NCBI GenBank assembly: GCA_009617715.1
Contig: VTFK01000052.1
Span: 1-64,000 of the forward strand
From: Plectrocnemia conspersa
Taxonomy: Eukaryota > Arthropoda > Insecta > Trichoptera > Polycentropodidae
Direction of reading: 5' to 3'
Length of the DNA: 64,000 nt
Notes under the pieces: model-generated
The model's database searches: none
What the model saw: the letters and a program-made list of their open reading frames with translations, nothing else
What the model was told of the DNA's origin: nothing
Made by a program: the position numbers and the translations under genes
Part shown: in pieces, positions 1-13,444 of the stretch
Position numbering within the stretch: position 1 is the stretch's first letter
Layout of the letters: each line of letters begins with the position of its first letter

Positions 1-1610
1 ATTTCAAATTAGTTAAAAATTGTAATTTTTTGGTTGTCTGCGACTATAGCTTTTAAAAACCATTTAAAACGACACTACATGCCAAATTACGCAGGAGAAA
101 GTTCTTATAAAAAAATAAATAAAAAACAGCTGACCAAACACATAATAAAATTTGCAAGATTTAAAGTTTTGGTTCAAAAGAAAAGATTGACAACGAAAAA
201 ATCACTATTTATAACTATGAACATACATTTATATACATAAATATTAAACCGTCCCCAGTAAAAAAAACGCGTATGCTATTTAAAGTCAGTAGATATCGTA
301 TCTTTTAGTTTATAATTTTAACTTGATATAAAAAATTTTTGCAAAAGCTAAAGCAATAAATAAAAATTAATATGTTTGTGTAAAGCTCAAGTAATAAATA
401 GGAAAAATATTAATTTTGCTATTGGGTAAAAATTCTTTTACTAAGGACGGCTTCAAACGCAACAGCAAACAGGAAGTTTATGTATCTGCCGCTCGAGCTA
501 ATAACAACCATAATACAACTGAAAAATAAATCCCTGCAAAATTCTCGTTGTTCGAAAAATAATCTTTCGGCCTCGAGTCCTCAATTGTCGTTTGAAGCGT
601 AACCAGAGAACTATTAAAGTGTCTTTTGCTGTCTTTTCCAACTCTCTGAAAAAGCTGTTGAACTAAATAAGATTGATTTTTTTTCTCTATATTTGTAATA
701 ATAAATGTATTGTTGTAACAAGATTATAGATTAAAGTTCACTCACCAAAAATATAATTAGCTTTACAACTTATAAATATGTACGAAAACTGTATTACATG
801 CACATTCGAAATATCACATAGGAAAACTTTATTGCATGCACATGCGTCTGTTTTAAGATAAGCGTTAACTTATTTTGTTTGATTTTTTCATGCAGGTGCA
901 TAGACATTTTAAGGTTGTAAACATCAGGTTTCCGCATCGACTCGAAAGTATGTAAAAGTTTTTTTTTTAAAATTAATTTTGCCTTTACTCTACCATCTCT
1001 GCGGTCTTGTTTTCTGAAAAAACATTGGTCGAACACACCGTATATTTCGTTATATAAAGCGGTAAGGGTTGCGTCAGGCTATCGCACACATAGATTCGCG
1101 TCCATTTGCATTTCTTTAAAATGGTATTAAGTCTATTAAAATTAATATTTTCATTTAACAATATGTATTTTAACAAGATTTGTAAAATTTTATTTTGTGT
1201 ATTCTGAATTGAAGTGGTAAAGCAGATTCTTACTGTATAAAGCAAATATTTACGACAACAGATCCCAATATTGCAATACAATAAGCTGTCATTGTCTCCT
1301 GCTTTTAACTGATAAGCGCCGCGAAACTAAAATTCTCGTCTTTCGCATACAAACTGTTAAGCGACTCCGTTATTAATAAATACATGTTTTGCAGGTCGAG
1401 AGATTCATGATAAAAAGCATTTAATGTATGTTTTTTAACATAGTCACTTTGAGGTTAATCCATTTAGTCATTATTCATAAGTGAAAAAGGGATGCCAACT
1501 TTTAATGTACGCCCAACCAATTTTCCCTAAAGTATAAGATGCGAATATACGTTCGATATACTTATCATTACTTTTTTATTTATTTTAAACAAATTTATAG
1601 AAATTAGAAA
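1..1610. other. AT-rich stretch, no gene recognised
   Basis: This stretch is low-complexity and AT-rich. The open frames here are short, lack splice context and show no recognisable motif. Nothing resembling a transposon end or RNA gene was seen before the tandem array that starts near 1614. Confidence 0.5.
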
Positions 1611-1613
1611 TAT

Positions 1614-2835
1614 TACGTCGAGTATTGAGAAACACTAAAGTGCGTTTGAAATTGCACAAAATAGGGTAAAATGCGTAAGAAACGTTATTTAAACCTTCAA
1701 GTATAGAGTAATAATTCTTTTCTAGTTAATATTCGCGAATGCACGTATCGTAAATCGTCATTTCGGATAACTGCGGCGCGGCGGACGAAATGGACTGAAC
1801 CAAAATGGCGGCGGGCGCCGATCCGAATATTTTGTTATACAGATTAACTGTAAAATTACATAACGTGCATTGATATTATTGTGTGTATAATTTAAACCCA
1901 AACTTTTAGTTGTATTAAAATAAAACATGAATTATAAAAAAATTAAATCTCACTTACGTCGAGTATTGAGAAACACTGAAGCGCGTTTGAAATTGCAAAA
2001 AACGGATAAGAAACGTTGTTTAAACCTTTATGTATAGAGTAATAATTAGTTTCTAGTTAATATTCGCGAATGCACGTATCGCAGATCGTCATTTCGGATA
2101 ACTGCGGCGCGGCGGATGAAATGGACTGATCCAAAATGGCGGCGGGCGCCGATCCGAATATTTTGTTATATAGATTAACTATACTTACATGTAAAAATTA
2201 TATAACGTGCACTGATATTATTGTGTGTATAATTAAAACCCAAACTTTTAGTTGTATTAAAATAAAATATGAATTAAAAAAAATTAAAGCTCACTTACGT
2301 CGAGTATTGAGAAACACTGAAGCGCTTTTTTAATTGCAAAAAAACGGGTAAGAAACGTTATTTAAACCTTCATGTATAGAGTAATAATTAGTTTCTAGTT
2401 AATATTCGCGAATGCACGTATCGTAAATCGTCATTTCGGATAACTGCGGCGCGGCGGACGAAATGGACTGATCCAAAATGGCGGCGGGCGCCGGTCTGAA
2501 TATTTTGTTATATAGCTGAACTATTCATGTGAAAAATATATAGCGTGAACCGATATTATTATTTAGATAATTAAAACCGAAACTTTTAGTAAAATAAAAA
2601 TAAAATATGAATTAAAAAAAATGAAAGCTCACTTACGTCGAGTAAAAACACTGAAGAAACACTGAAGCAAGTTTGAAAGTGCACAAAACTGGTTAGAATA
2701 CGTAAAAAACGTTATTTTTACTTCTATGTATAGAGTAATATTTAATTTATAGTTAATATTCGCGTATCGTAGATCGTCAATTCGGACAACTGCGGCGCGG
2801 CGGTTAATTTGGACCGATCCAATATGGCGGCGGAC
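1614..2835. repeat. Four ~340-bp tandem units with GC-rich core
   Basis: Units begin with TACGTCGAGT-like sequence near 1614, 1955, 2296 and 2634, so spacing is 341, 341 and 338 bp. Each unit has an AT-rich outer part and a GC-rich core reading CTGCGGCGCGGCGG, then about 20 bp later CCAAAATGGCGGC (CCAATATGGCGGC in the last). The cores sit near 1799, 2131, 2473 and 2818. AAAATGGCGGC is close to the YY1/Pho binding consensus. The fourth unit loses similarity just after its core and runs into a different GC-rich segment. The array could be tandem promoter monomers of a retroelement, a repeated U3 region of a solo LTR, or a small satellite. The repeat itself is directly visible; the function is inference. 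Confidence 0.85.
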
Positions 2836-3010
2836 TTTGGTTGGAGCGACGTAGCTTCGCCGTTGATCGAACGCGAGTGGTGAGGTGCGATTGCCTGCGC
2901 GGCTTTTATACCTTTATAAGTAGCGGTGACGCGATGGACGGACAAGTAGAGACATCTATAGTTGAGTTGTGACAATATTCACAATAAAATTGAGTTTAAC
3001 GACGTTTTTT
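2836..3010 (+). promoter_or_regulatory. Possible TATA promoter/LTR-like segment after the tandem array
   Basis: Directly downstream of the fourth tandem unit, GC-rich sequence gives way to CTTTTATACCTTTATAAGTAG near 2900-2923, a TATA-like region. About 60 bp further on AATAAA occurs near 2981. A TATA box followed closely by a polyadenylation signal is typical of insect LTR U3-R regions, but no TG...CA boundary, target duplication or internal retroelement gene was found. A 5'UTR or promoter of a LINE is the alternative. Confidence 0.3.
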
Positions 3011-4955
3011 TAATCTATGGTATATTCCTAGCTGTTCGTATTTTATGGGGTGTATATTGAGGCGTTTAAATCTAGCAAAAATAAGGTTCTATGTAATAAA
3101 ACAAATAAAAACTGCAATATACAAATTTGATTTTCACCGCTAGATGTCTCAAACTAATTAAATATTGGAAATTCCATTAACCTCATGTATAACTACTTAT
3201 TTAACATTATTTTTGAATATATCTGGTAGACACAAATATGTTACAAAGTAACTTTTCTTGTTCCTTTCTTCCATTTTTACACATTTATCGGTATTAGGTC
3301 ATTGATTGGCAGGACGCCGTTTTTTTCTGCTTAACAAAGGCACGGCGTCGCGACGCATTTTAGCGTTTTTTAATATATTGAACTACAGTACACAAGGGCA
3401 ATGCGAATAAAAAAGCTTTATTTTAGAAGGAGTGCTAAAATTAACTAAAATTTTTTGTAGTCAATGCTCGATGTAAAAGATTTATTACATTATGTCATAA
3501 TTGCAATCCTTTGTATTAAAAACTATGAAGAACTCAATCGCTCCCAACTTCATACGGAAGTTTGTTGGCGCAATCAAAATGTGCCTCTTTGAATCGGTTT
3601 TATAAACTCTTTGTCTCAGAATGCTAGAGTTCCTAGAAAATAAAGATACCGCTTTTACGAATCGATTTGCTTGGTTCAAAAATTATATCGCACATAGATT
3701 TGTTTAACAAATTTATTATATAAAATCTACATATCTAAGGCGATGAATAAAATTCTGGAAGCATTTAGGAGTCTGTATTTCCTTCATCTGTAATACAGAC
3801 ACGTGAAAAAGTATACTTTTGATTGGATTCTAACGACAATCTAACATAAAATCATTTACAAGCAGATCCTATTTTTGTCTTTAAAAGTAAAATAAACAAT
3901 GATGATTCTGCTACTGAACAATTTACTGCTGCGTGCAGTTTTTGCTAAAAGTTTACTGTGCAAATATGGAATTGCAGGTACGTATGAACATAGTCAAGAC
4001 ACATTAGAAGTGAGTAAATTCATATGGCCTTTGGAAAAAAAGGTATAGGAATCAAATCTAATAACAAAGTCCTTAAATGAAACAAATAAATGCATAGCTA
4101 ATAAGGTTACACCTCAGCAGTATACATGAGATTTTGCGTCGTTGCCATTTCTATAGATACTTTGTTTTGACGGTGGTTTTATTTTTCATAAAAAGTTTCG
4201 AATTTCTTTTGCGATGCTAGCGAGTTATACAATTAGTCATCGTAGTATCAAATTGATTACACAACAAAAGACACCCGAGAGTAGATACAATATATAGACG
4301 GTGTCGATAGTTATTTACTTTGAGATAATATGTAAATTTTACCACCGTTCATGTGCAAAGAATAAACATATTTTATCAACATTGCCATTTAGACTTATGT
4401 ACATATGTGAACGAACCGATATGCTTCGTTCGCTGAGAAAACATAAAAATAAAAATATGAATCATTAAGGGCGCTTTATTAATGTGTGATAAATACATAC
4501 ATATGTATATAACACATAATGAGGTTAAAATATGAAATGTTTATTTTGAAAAGCACATAATGAGGTTAAAATATGAGATGTTTATTTTGAAAGTGGGGCA
4601 AATACATTTTGTTATTATTTTGTTATTACAAATTAACTAAAAATTTCTAATCAATTCACAGTCATATATATAAATAACATTGTAAATTTTTACTAGTAAT
4701 TTATTTTGCTCAATGATATTAATTGTTTGTTTATTTTGAAAGTGAGGCAACTTCACTCAAAATAAAATAATTTTAATAAAAATTGAAGAGCGTATTATGT
4801 TAGTTAGTTTTCATTAACAATCATTTTTATCATTCTATAAGAATAGCAAAACTAAAAGTTAAAGAATGGGGGAAAATATTATATAAAATATTTTATTACA
4901 TTTAAACCCTAAAAACAGATAATCAACATTTTATAAAAACATTGATTTTGAAAGT
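3011..4955. other. AT-rich stretch with a short local duplication
   Basis: No gene was recognised. A 39-bp tandem duplication (units at 4513-4551 and 4554-4592, each CACATAATGAGGTTAAAATA followed by TGAAATG/TGAGATG...) is the only clear structure. A short motif TTTTGAAAGTGnnGnAA recurs near 4587, 4733 and 4944. A 64-codon minus-strand open frame at 3485-3679 has no splice or family support. Confidence 0.5.
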
Positions 4956-4959
4956 GGTG

Positions 4960-5307
4960 TAAGTCCATTGGGACCTATTAAACACATTATGGAAGATTGT
5001 GATCCCAATGGATAACGCATATCGCAATTACGTAGGGCGATCAATAAAGGCATAGCATGTTATAAAATACTATAAGAAGAACAGATAAAGAATAGCGGAA
5101 AACAGTTAACTCTTGATAACTTTTCAAAGGAGACACCCGCAAGCCCCACTTAAACATGTCTCTTAAACGCCTCTTAAACATCTTATATTTACTTGATAAA
5201 TAAATATTTTAAAATACACACAATTTCAATTTTTTTTTACTTCCCTCTACTTTCGAACATTCAACATTCGCACACATTTTCAGGAACCAATTATGTGCGA
5301 AAGTCCT
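4960..5307 (+). pseudogene. Tigger/pogo transposase C-terminal fragment
   Basis: Translating the plus strand across stops gives a tract matching the C-terminal tail of Tigger/pogo-type transposases: an acidic IMEDCDPNG-like segment, a basic YK...EEQIK segment, and QLTLDNFS at 5103-5126. QLTLDNFS fits a PCNA-interacting PIP box, known at the C-terminus of pogo transposase. The following untranslated part (5189-5307) is a diverged direct repeat of 6712-6826, the equivalent part of the neighbouring Tigger element. This is therefore the 3' remnant of another copy, ending just before its terminal repeat. It is not functional. Confidence 0.6.
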
Positions 5308-5393
5308 TTGCGTTTTATATGGGCTTTTAAGTATCAGCGAAACAACCCGGATGAGTGAATTTATATACTTATAATATTTCGTATTTTTACATA

Positions 5394-6836
5394 CAGATGG
5401 ACCTCGACTTACGCAATTTTTAAAAGATTTTTGTCGATAATACAAAAATTGTTCGCTTCAATGTGTTCAATTTTTAAAAACAAGAATAAATTATTTTTAA
5501 ATACTGTTTCCAAAAAACACGGTGATGTATGAAATGATAAAATCTTTGTCATCATGGATTGATGAGCAACTTCGAAACGATATCAATCTGAGTTTTTCAA
5601 TTATTCAAGGTAATGCTCTTAGTTTGCATGAAGATTGGAAGACTAGCTTAAAAAAATAATCTAACACGGTTTTTCAAGAAAGTCATGGTTGGCTCGATAA
5701 ATTTAAAATAAGGCACTCTTTACATAATGATAAATTCACTGGTGCAGATAAAGATTCTGCAAAAGAATTTAATTTCCAATTGTCAAATATTATTGTAGAT
5801 GAAGAATATTCAATGTAGACGAGACGGGTTTATTTTGGAAAAAATCCTTAATCGAAGGAAGAATCAGTTGCCCTTGGATATAAACCTTCTAAAAACCGAT
5901 TCACATTGCTTCTTAGTTGGAAAATTGAAGCCAATGTTAGTTTATCAAGCAGAAAACCCCAAAGCAATGAAAAAGTAAAGAAAAAATAAAGAACTGCCTC
6001 CAGTCATTTGGAAATCAAATAAAAAAGCATAGGTGCATTCAATTTATAATTAATTTTAGACTTTTCATTTCGTGCCGGCACCCAAAATCTCTGCAAAATT
6101 TATACTGGAAAATCAATATTGTGTTTCTTCCTCCCAATACTATCCGCATCATACAGCCCATGGACCAAACAGTGATAGCTATGTTTAAACGATAATATAT
6201 GAAGAAAATAATGTATCAAGCCATCAAGGCAACTACATTAAGATTTTTGGATGAGATAAAATATTAAATAAAAGAGTCCCACAAATGACGAGTGATTTTA
6301 TAAATTATGAAGAAATTCCAGAAACTATCGCAAATTAAATAGTTAGCCTAATAAATGAACTAAATTTGGACATCAACAACGAATATGTTAATGAGTTTAT
6401 TGAATCTCACTCAGTACCTTTGTCAAATGAATACTTAATTGAGCAACAAGAGTTAAATGAAATACACAACGAAAGTGAGGAAAAAGAAGCCGATAAAATG
6501 CAAATGAAGCCTTCATGCATCTTGACAAATTTTTGACTATCATGGAAGAATGTGATCTCAACGGAGAACTAATATCTCGGCGATTGAGAAACACGCAGCA
6601 TGTTATAGAGCACTATATCAAGAAAAGAAAAAAAGGTTGTATTCAACTAGCTCTTGACAAGCTTATAAATAAACAAATTCAGCACGTCTCGTTAACTTGA
6701 GATGTTGATAAATATTTTTGATAAATATTTTATAATACATTTTTTTAATGTTTTTTTTACATCCCTCTACTTCGAACATTCAATATTCGCACACATTTTC
6801 AGGAACTAATTATTTGCGAAAGTCGAGGGCCGCCTG
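5394..6836 (+). mobile_element. Tigger-like DNA transposon, degraded
   Basis: The left end reads CAGATGGACCTCGACTTACG (5394) after a TA dinucleotide. The right end, reverse-complemented, reads CAGGCGGCCCTCGACTTTCG and finishes near 6836. These form imperfect terminal inverted repeats of about 25 bp. The right flanking dinucleotide is TG rather than TA, so the TA target duplication appears mutated on that side. The 1.44-kb element contains a decayed pogo/Tigger transposase gene. Its last ~115 bp are directly repeated at 5189-5307, just outside the left end. Confidence 0.7.
5530..6700 (+). pseudogene. Tigger/pogo DDD transposase pseudogene
   Basis: The reading frame is broken by many stops and shifts, but the family order is visible. 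A CENP-B/Tc5-type helix-turn-helix tract (SSWIDEQLRNDI..., near 5550-5630) comes first, followed by GWLDKFKIRHSLHN near 5690. The first catalytic Asp lies in FNVDETGLFWKK near 5812-5848, and the third in IQPMDQTVIAMFK near 6155. The stretch around the second Asp is deleted or unrecognisable. The last open segment, 6515-6700, matches the acidic/basic C-terminal tail and contains a degenerate PIP-like QLALDKLI. Transposases of this family cut and paste at TA. This copy is dead. Confidence 0.75.
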
Positions 6837-6839
6837 TGA

Positions 6840-7430
6840 TACATTTCGAGTAACACCTTATTTTATTGGAATTTGTTTAATAATGGCAAATTATTAAACA
6901 AATTGGATTGCAATATTTTTTTATTAAAATTAAGATTTGACAGTTTCACCTATTATTTCGGCCGCCGCGCAGCAAATTTATCAACTGCTTCGTCTTTGAT
7001 TCGATTTAGTAACATATTTTATTTTCATTTGTGTGTTGCTAAGGGAACAAGAAGTGCGTTACCTTTTGAATCGTTTTTTATTAATAAATGAATATTTATT
7101 TATTTTTTTAAAAATTCACAAATACATATCGTCGGTGATACTGCATAACCGCTGAATTACTATTTGCAATACCGCGGAATTGCAAATGACTGAACTTTAC
7201 TGGAGGTAAAAAAATCATAAGTATTACATTTTAAAGCTATAGATGTATTATAAAATAAATATAATGCTCATGGATTATCGAGTTATTTTGCATTTCCAAA
7301 AAACATTTTTTTTTCGTATCGAATAGTAAAATACGCCACATATTTAACTTAGATACACGGAATTATATATTTTTTAAGTTTCAAACATTTTATTAATCAA
7401 AAATAAATTTTAATAACTATATCATTAAAA
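6840..7430. other. AT-rich spacer, no gene recognised
   Basis: This lies between the Tigger element and the hAT element. A 72-codon plus-strand frame at 6873-7091 has no recognisable motif or splice context. Confidence 0.5.
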
Positions 7431-7438
7431 CTCTAGAG

Positions 7439-8910
<1,472 letters not shown>

Positions 8911-9088
8911 CTCTAGAGCATAATATTAACGAAGCAAATATATTGGCACAGTAGATTCATATAAAAAACAACAATTATCAACAAACATGAACATTACTCT
9001 GTTTTATAGTACCATACAATTTAAGTTAAAGCAAGTCATATTTTGTTATAAAAAATCATTCTTTACAATATTTATCATCAATTAACTA

Positions 9089-10845
9089 CACCCATACCTC
9101 GATATAAGGCCGCTCTTTATACGGCCTTTCGCTATAACGGCCCTCTTCAATTAAGGCACGATTTCGATTTACGGCCTAAAATGTTTCGCTATAACGGCAA
9201 AAAAACTTTTTTTCGATGTCGATTTTAAAAAAAAATTAAAAATAGATTTAATTTGCATAATTTTAAAATGAAAAGTGAAGCAGTTAGCGCCGATGAAGCC
9301 GCATCTAAGAAATATCTCAAAATTTTTACAGTGAATTATTGAAAGAGGTGGTCATAAACCTGAACAAGTATTTAACGTAGACGAAACAGGGCTTTATTGG
9401 AAGTGAATGGCTGATTGCACGTACATTTCAAAAACCGAAAAATCTGCGCCTAAGGTGTCTAAAGAACGATTAACTTTGCTACTTGGTGCAAATACCACGG
9501 GTCATTTTAAGCTAAAACCACTTTTAATATATTTGTCCGAAAATCCAAGGCCTCTTAAAGGACTAAATAAAAATCAATTACCCGTCATATGGAGATCCAA
9601 CAAGAAAGCTTGGATGACTAAAGCTACTTTAGAGGATTGGTTCAAAAATCACTTTTGCACAGAAGTGAAAAAATATTTGCGAGACAATAACTTAAGCAAC
9701 AAGGCTTTGCTATTTTTGGATAATGCACCAGGGCATCCTACTAATTTATCCGAACTATCTGATGATGTAATGATTGAGTACCTTCCGAAAAATACAACAG
9801 CTCTGATCCAACCAATGGATCAGGGTGAAATAGCCACTTTTAAGGCATATTACCTACGCCGAACTTTCCGACAACTTATAAGGGAAACCGATGGTAAATC
9901 TTCAATTAAAACATTTTGGAAAAACTATAACATCAAGGATGCTGTTGACACCATCAGTGAATCATGGAAGGAATTAAAATTAACAACAATGAACCATGTT
10001 TGGAAAAAAATATGGCCAGAATGTGTAAAAAGTACTGATGCAGAAGTTAATTGCCTTCCTGAAATTAGGCAAAACATTTTGGATCTAGCACATGATATCG
10101 ACTTTGAAGGTTTAAACGAACGTGATGTGCTTGATCTACTTGAAGCTGATAGGGAACCCCTTTCATATAAGGAACTCATTCAGTTGCAAGCAAAACCGGC
10201 ATTTGATGAAGAGACAGAGCCTGTTGTATCCAAACAGCTAACATCGAAAAAATTGTCCAAAGCTTTTCCTATTTCAAACAAGGAATAAACATCTTCCTTG
10301 AAAACGATCCTGACGTCGAACGTAGCGCTAAAGTTTCTCGAGGAATTAACTCAGCCATTAGCTGTTATAAATCACTGAAGAACGAAAGAGACAAAAAGGC
10401 AAGACAAACAACGTTGGACAATTTTTTTAAGCCAGGCCCATCCTTACCAGCGAAAAATGAGAACGACAGTGATCTGCAGGTTACCATTTCTTCATCATCT
10501 TCAGATTAAAGCCATTTAAAAAAAAATATGTATGTATTAATACACATATTTTATGTAACATGAAGTTGCTTCATTTTTGTTTATGGATTATTGTTGGTTT
10601 TTGGAGTCTGTTATTATTTTATGTACAAATGTATGTACTTGTTATGTATGTATTTTTGATTTAAATGAAATAAAAAGATAAAATGCATTTTAAATGATAA
10701 ACCATGTTACATATTTAACAAATTTGGAACCGATCCCATTGAATTTGTATGAATTTGTATTAGAATAATTGATTCGTTATACGGCTTTTCGCTTAGCGGC
10801 CAAGTTTCGTGGAACGTATCTAGGCCGTAAAGCGAGGTATGGGTG
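9089..10845 (+). mobile_element. Tigger1-like DNA transposon with TIRs and TA duplication
   Basis: The left end reads CACCCATACCTCG (9089). The right end is its reverse complement CGAGGTATGGGTG, ending at 10845. TA flanks both sides (9087-9088, 10846-10847), as expected for Tc1/mariner-pogo insertions. The ends closely resemble the human Tigger1 end, CAGGCATACCTCG. The subterminal parts hold repeated TATACGGCC / AACGGCC motifs on both sides, possible transposase-binding sites. At 1757 bp it is shorter than full Tigger1 elements (about 2.4 kb), because the N-terminal DNA-binding part of the gene is missing. Confidence 0.92.
9268..10509 (+). pseudogene. Tigger/pogo transposase, N-terminally deleted
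   Basis: The frame can be followed from ATG 9268 (EAVSADEAASKK, which in relatives lies after the DNA-binding domain) through a frameshift near 9338. It continues into GGHKPEQVFNVDETGLYWK, then an in-frame TGA at 9404-9406, and on to an 882-bp open segment (9407-10288). Catalytic aspartates are all present: DETG (9380-9382), FLDNAPGH (9719-9721) and QPMDQG (9818-9820), giving the DDD triad of the pogo group. A second frameshift near 10285 shifts the tail, which ends at TAA 10507-10509. The tail holds QTTLDNFF (10405-10428), a textbook PIP box. The CENP-B-type helix-turn-helix region is missing. Despite three disabling lesions, the catalytic core is well preserved, so this is a fairly young loss. 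Confidence 0.9.
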
Positions 10846-10989
10846 TATAAGTATATAATAGTATAAAAATAGTTGTAGATAATTACACCATATAAATAGT
10901 TAATAATATAAATTATTTCGAAGTAATATTAGATAATAATTTATTGTTGAAGAAGTTTATAATAACATCATAAAAAATAGGTATATTGT

Positions 10990-11450
10990 AGATAAGAAAT
11001 ATGTTATGTATGTTCTAGAATAATATTATATTGGCTCACTTTAATTATTGTGTAAAAATTTTATATACATATATACCAATAAGATTAAACGGTGTTGAAA
11101 AAAATATAAAATATGGCATCGAGAGTAGTTTCAGATTCACTGGTTGTAGAAGTATAATTGAAAGATTGGAATGGTTGGATGTTCGAAAAATATTAAATAT
11201 GCATGTGTCAGTATTTATATATAAATTAAAATATAATATAATGTCAGAATATTTTATTGAGTATTTAATAATAAATAAAGATGTAAATAAAATTAATACT
11301 AAAGTTAGAGATAATTATATAGACCAAAGAAATATTGTACAGAATTCAAATTTATATAATAATCTGCAAAAATAAAAATTAGCTGGTTTTATTATTGGAA
11401 GAAAGAATTTGTTATATTTTGCTAAGTAAATTAATAATATAATATATTCA
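10990..11450 (+). pseudogene. LINE (Jockey/CR1-like) 3' fragment
   Basis: The open segment 11031-11375 matches, residue for residue in places, the region after the reverse transcriptase core of the larger LINE at 52860-54190. Shared blocks are HFNYCV/HFNYCA, (I/M)I(E/D)RLEWL(D/N)V and VFIYKL. It is a 5'-truncated copy of the same family with an internal deletion between the HFNYC block and the RLEWL block. The 3' end is AT-rich and no tail or target duplication is clear. Confidence 0.65.
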
Positions 11451-11479
11451 TATATGTAGCACATTAGCAAATGTAATGG

Positions 11480-11690
11480 ACTAAATCTAGACTAAAATTT
11501 TCCCCGGGCAATGCAAACGATAGGATTGGGAAAACAGAAACAGCTTGACAGGTCACTCTACAACCCGTAAATACATCCACACTATGCAGGTAATACTATG
11601 AAACAAACACGTATACAGGACATGTCTAGTACATTCAAAAGAGACGAACATCCGTTAAACGCATTGATTCAACCACTTTTATTTAATATT
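11480..11690 (+). repeat. Diverged direct repeat, copy 1
   Basis: This shares an ordered series of blocks with 13245-13440: ACTAAAATTnTCCCCGGGCAA at the left, AGCT-rich middle blocks, and CATCCGTTAAACGCATnnATTC at the right. The two copies bracket the RTE relic. They may be two copies of an unrelated repeat, or one repeat split and duplicated. Confidence 0.55.
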
Positions 11691-11739
11691 ATATTAGATA
11701 CGCGATATTAAAATAAACAGGAAATGTTAAAATTGAGAT

Positions 11740-13140
11740 TAAATTTAGTGAAGATGTTTAAATTAGACGCGTTGTTCGGAAATAACGGCACAAATCAATG
11801 AATTTTATAAACCTTTAAACAAATCTTTATTTTAAAATGCAAAGAGATAAAAGATCTTCAAAATAAGTATGACGTCTTCAACGAACATATAAATCAAAGA
11901 AACATTAGGAATTAGCTAAAATAAAACATCACCTATATTAAAAGATAAAAATGGCAAAATTATTATGGATATAGAAAATAAATTAAAACATTAAGAATAA
12001 TACATCGAAGAACTCTTTGTTGATAACAAAGAGACTAATAAAAGACCAGTTATCATGAAAGAAGAAGTTCTGTATGACATAACGTTGTCAAAAATAGGAA
12101 ATCAATAAGGTCATATGATGTATAGCTCAAATTGGTGAAACTGTTAGAAGACGATAAAATTAACTCCATCGTAGAACTTTTTAACGAGATTTCAAATGAC
12201 TGGCTTAAATATACCTTTATTACTTTGCCTAAAAATGTAAAAGAGTGTTAAGAATCTAGAACAATAAGCTTGATGAGCCATATGCTTATAATATTCCTGA
12301 AAAAATACGCAATAATTGTAAGGAGCGACACTCAGATTGATTTCTGAAATGGCTCAAGAACAAGAAAAGTTCTATTCAATGTAACCGTTTTTGTGCAAAT
12401 ATGTCTAGATGTTCATGTAATTTGTAGATTATAAAAAAGCTTTTGACAAAGTTCAACATCCGAAACTCACATTATTAAAAAATCTGTATTGGATGTGTAG
12501 GTAAAAAATATATGTCATATATCATCACCTTTTTTATTTAACATGTACTCCGAATCAATATTTCAAGAAGCTCTAGATATTGAGATATGGGGGTACTAGT
12601 AAATAATTAATAAATAAATAACATTATATGCATTAATGATACAGTATGCCAGCGATTTTCAAACACTGCTAAAAAAAGGTAATAAGCACGATCTAAATAT
12701 GAATATACGTAAAACTAAGATAATTACAACAAAAAGATCACTTCATACATGAACTAATAAAAAGAGTCGCACGGTACAAATACTTGTGTACACGGATGAA
12801 AAAAAATAGGACTCATCTCATCTTACTCAAGAAGTAAAACTCGAATAGAAATGGAAAGAAGTGTATTTTTCAGAATGAGACCTCAATTCTATAAGCATTT
12901 AACTTTTTTTATTTAGAATGCGCATGGTTGTTATTTATTCACCATATTGTTATCTGGAATGAAAGCATGGACCTTAAATTGAAAATTAATTTGAAAAGTA
13001 GAGGCTTTTAATATTTACATAGATCTAGAGACGTAAGTTTAAATATTTCTGGGTGGATAGAATTACGCTCCTTACCAATCATTCAGAAAATATTGTTCAA
13101 ATACCATCATCGAAAAAATTGAATCAATCTGGCGCTCCAG
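11740..13140 (+). pseudogene. RTE-clade LINE reverse transcriptase relic
   Basis: No long frame survives, but successive blocks follow RTE-type ORF order. YIEELFVDNKE (near 12000) comes first, then ELFNEISNDWLKYTFITLPK (near 12175-12235) and RTISLMSHML (near 12258). These are followed by CxxxxICRL.KSFDKVQHPK (12410-12470, motif A region), FNMYSESIFQEALDIEIWG (near 12537-12592), NMNIRKTKI (near 12700), SKTRIEMERSVFFRM (near 12825-12880) and WVDRITLLTNHSE (near 13050). The YADD box is not recognisable. The enzyme would prime reverse transcription at nicked target DNA; this copy is far beyond function. Confidence 0.75.
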
Positions 13141-13244
13141 GCGACCACCATCAATATATTTTTTTTATTATTAAAAATATGTTTTAATAAACTTGACTTT
13201 CTGTATACTATAGGGAATATAATAGTTCACATAGGACTTTTCGG

Positions 13245-13440
13245 AACTGGATTATACTAAAATTGTCCCCGGGCAACGAAAATGGAAGAACTCGGATAAC
13301 ATGATCAGCTCGGAGGTAGGAGGTCAACGGTTCATAAATGCACCCGGGCTTTGCAAGCACGTTTGTGTTGAAGCGAACGCATGCAATACATTGAAACGTA
13401 GGGTGCATCCGTTAAATGCATCTATTCGTCAAGTCTGATT
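13245..13440 (+). repeat. Diverged direct repeat, copy 2
   Basis: Partner of 11480-11690. It contains AAAATTGTCCCCGGGCAACG at the left and TGCATCCGTTAAATGCATCT at the right. Copy 2 is more GC-rich than its surroundings (for example CACCCGGGCTTTGCAAGCACG near 13340). Confidence 0.55.
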
Positions 13441-13444
13441 TTAG

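Noticed and set aside
4513..4592. CRISPR-like or satellite repeat
   Set aside because: Only two adjacent copies of a 39-bp AT-rich unit are present, without spacers; it is a simple local duplication.
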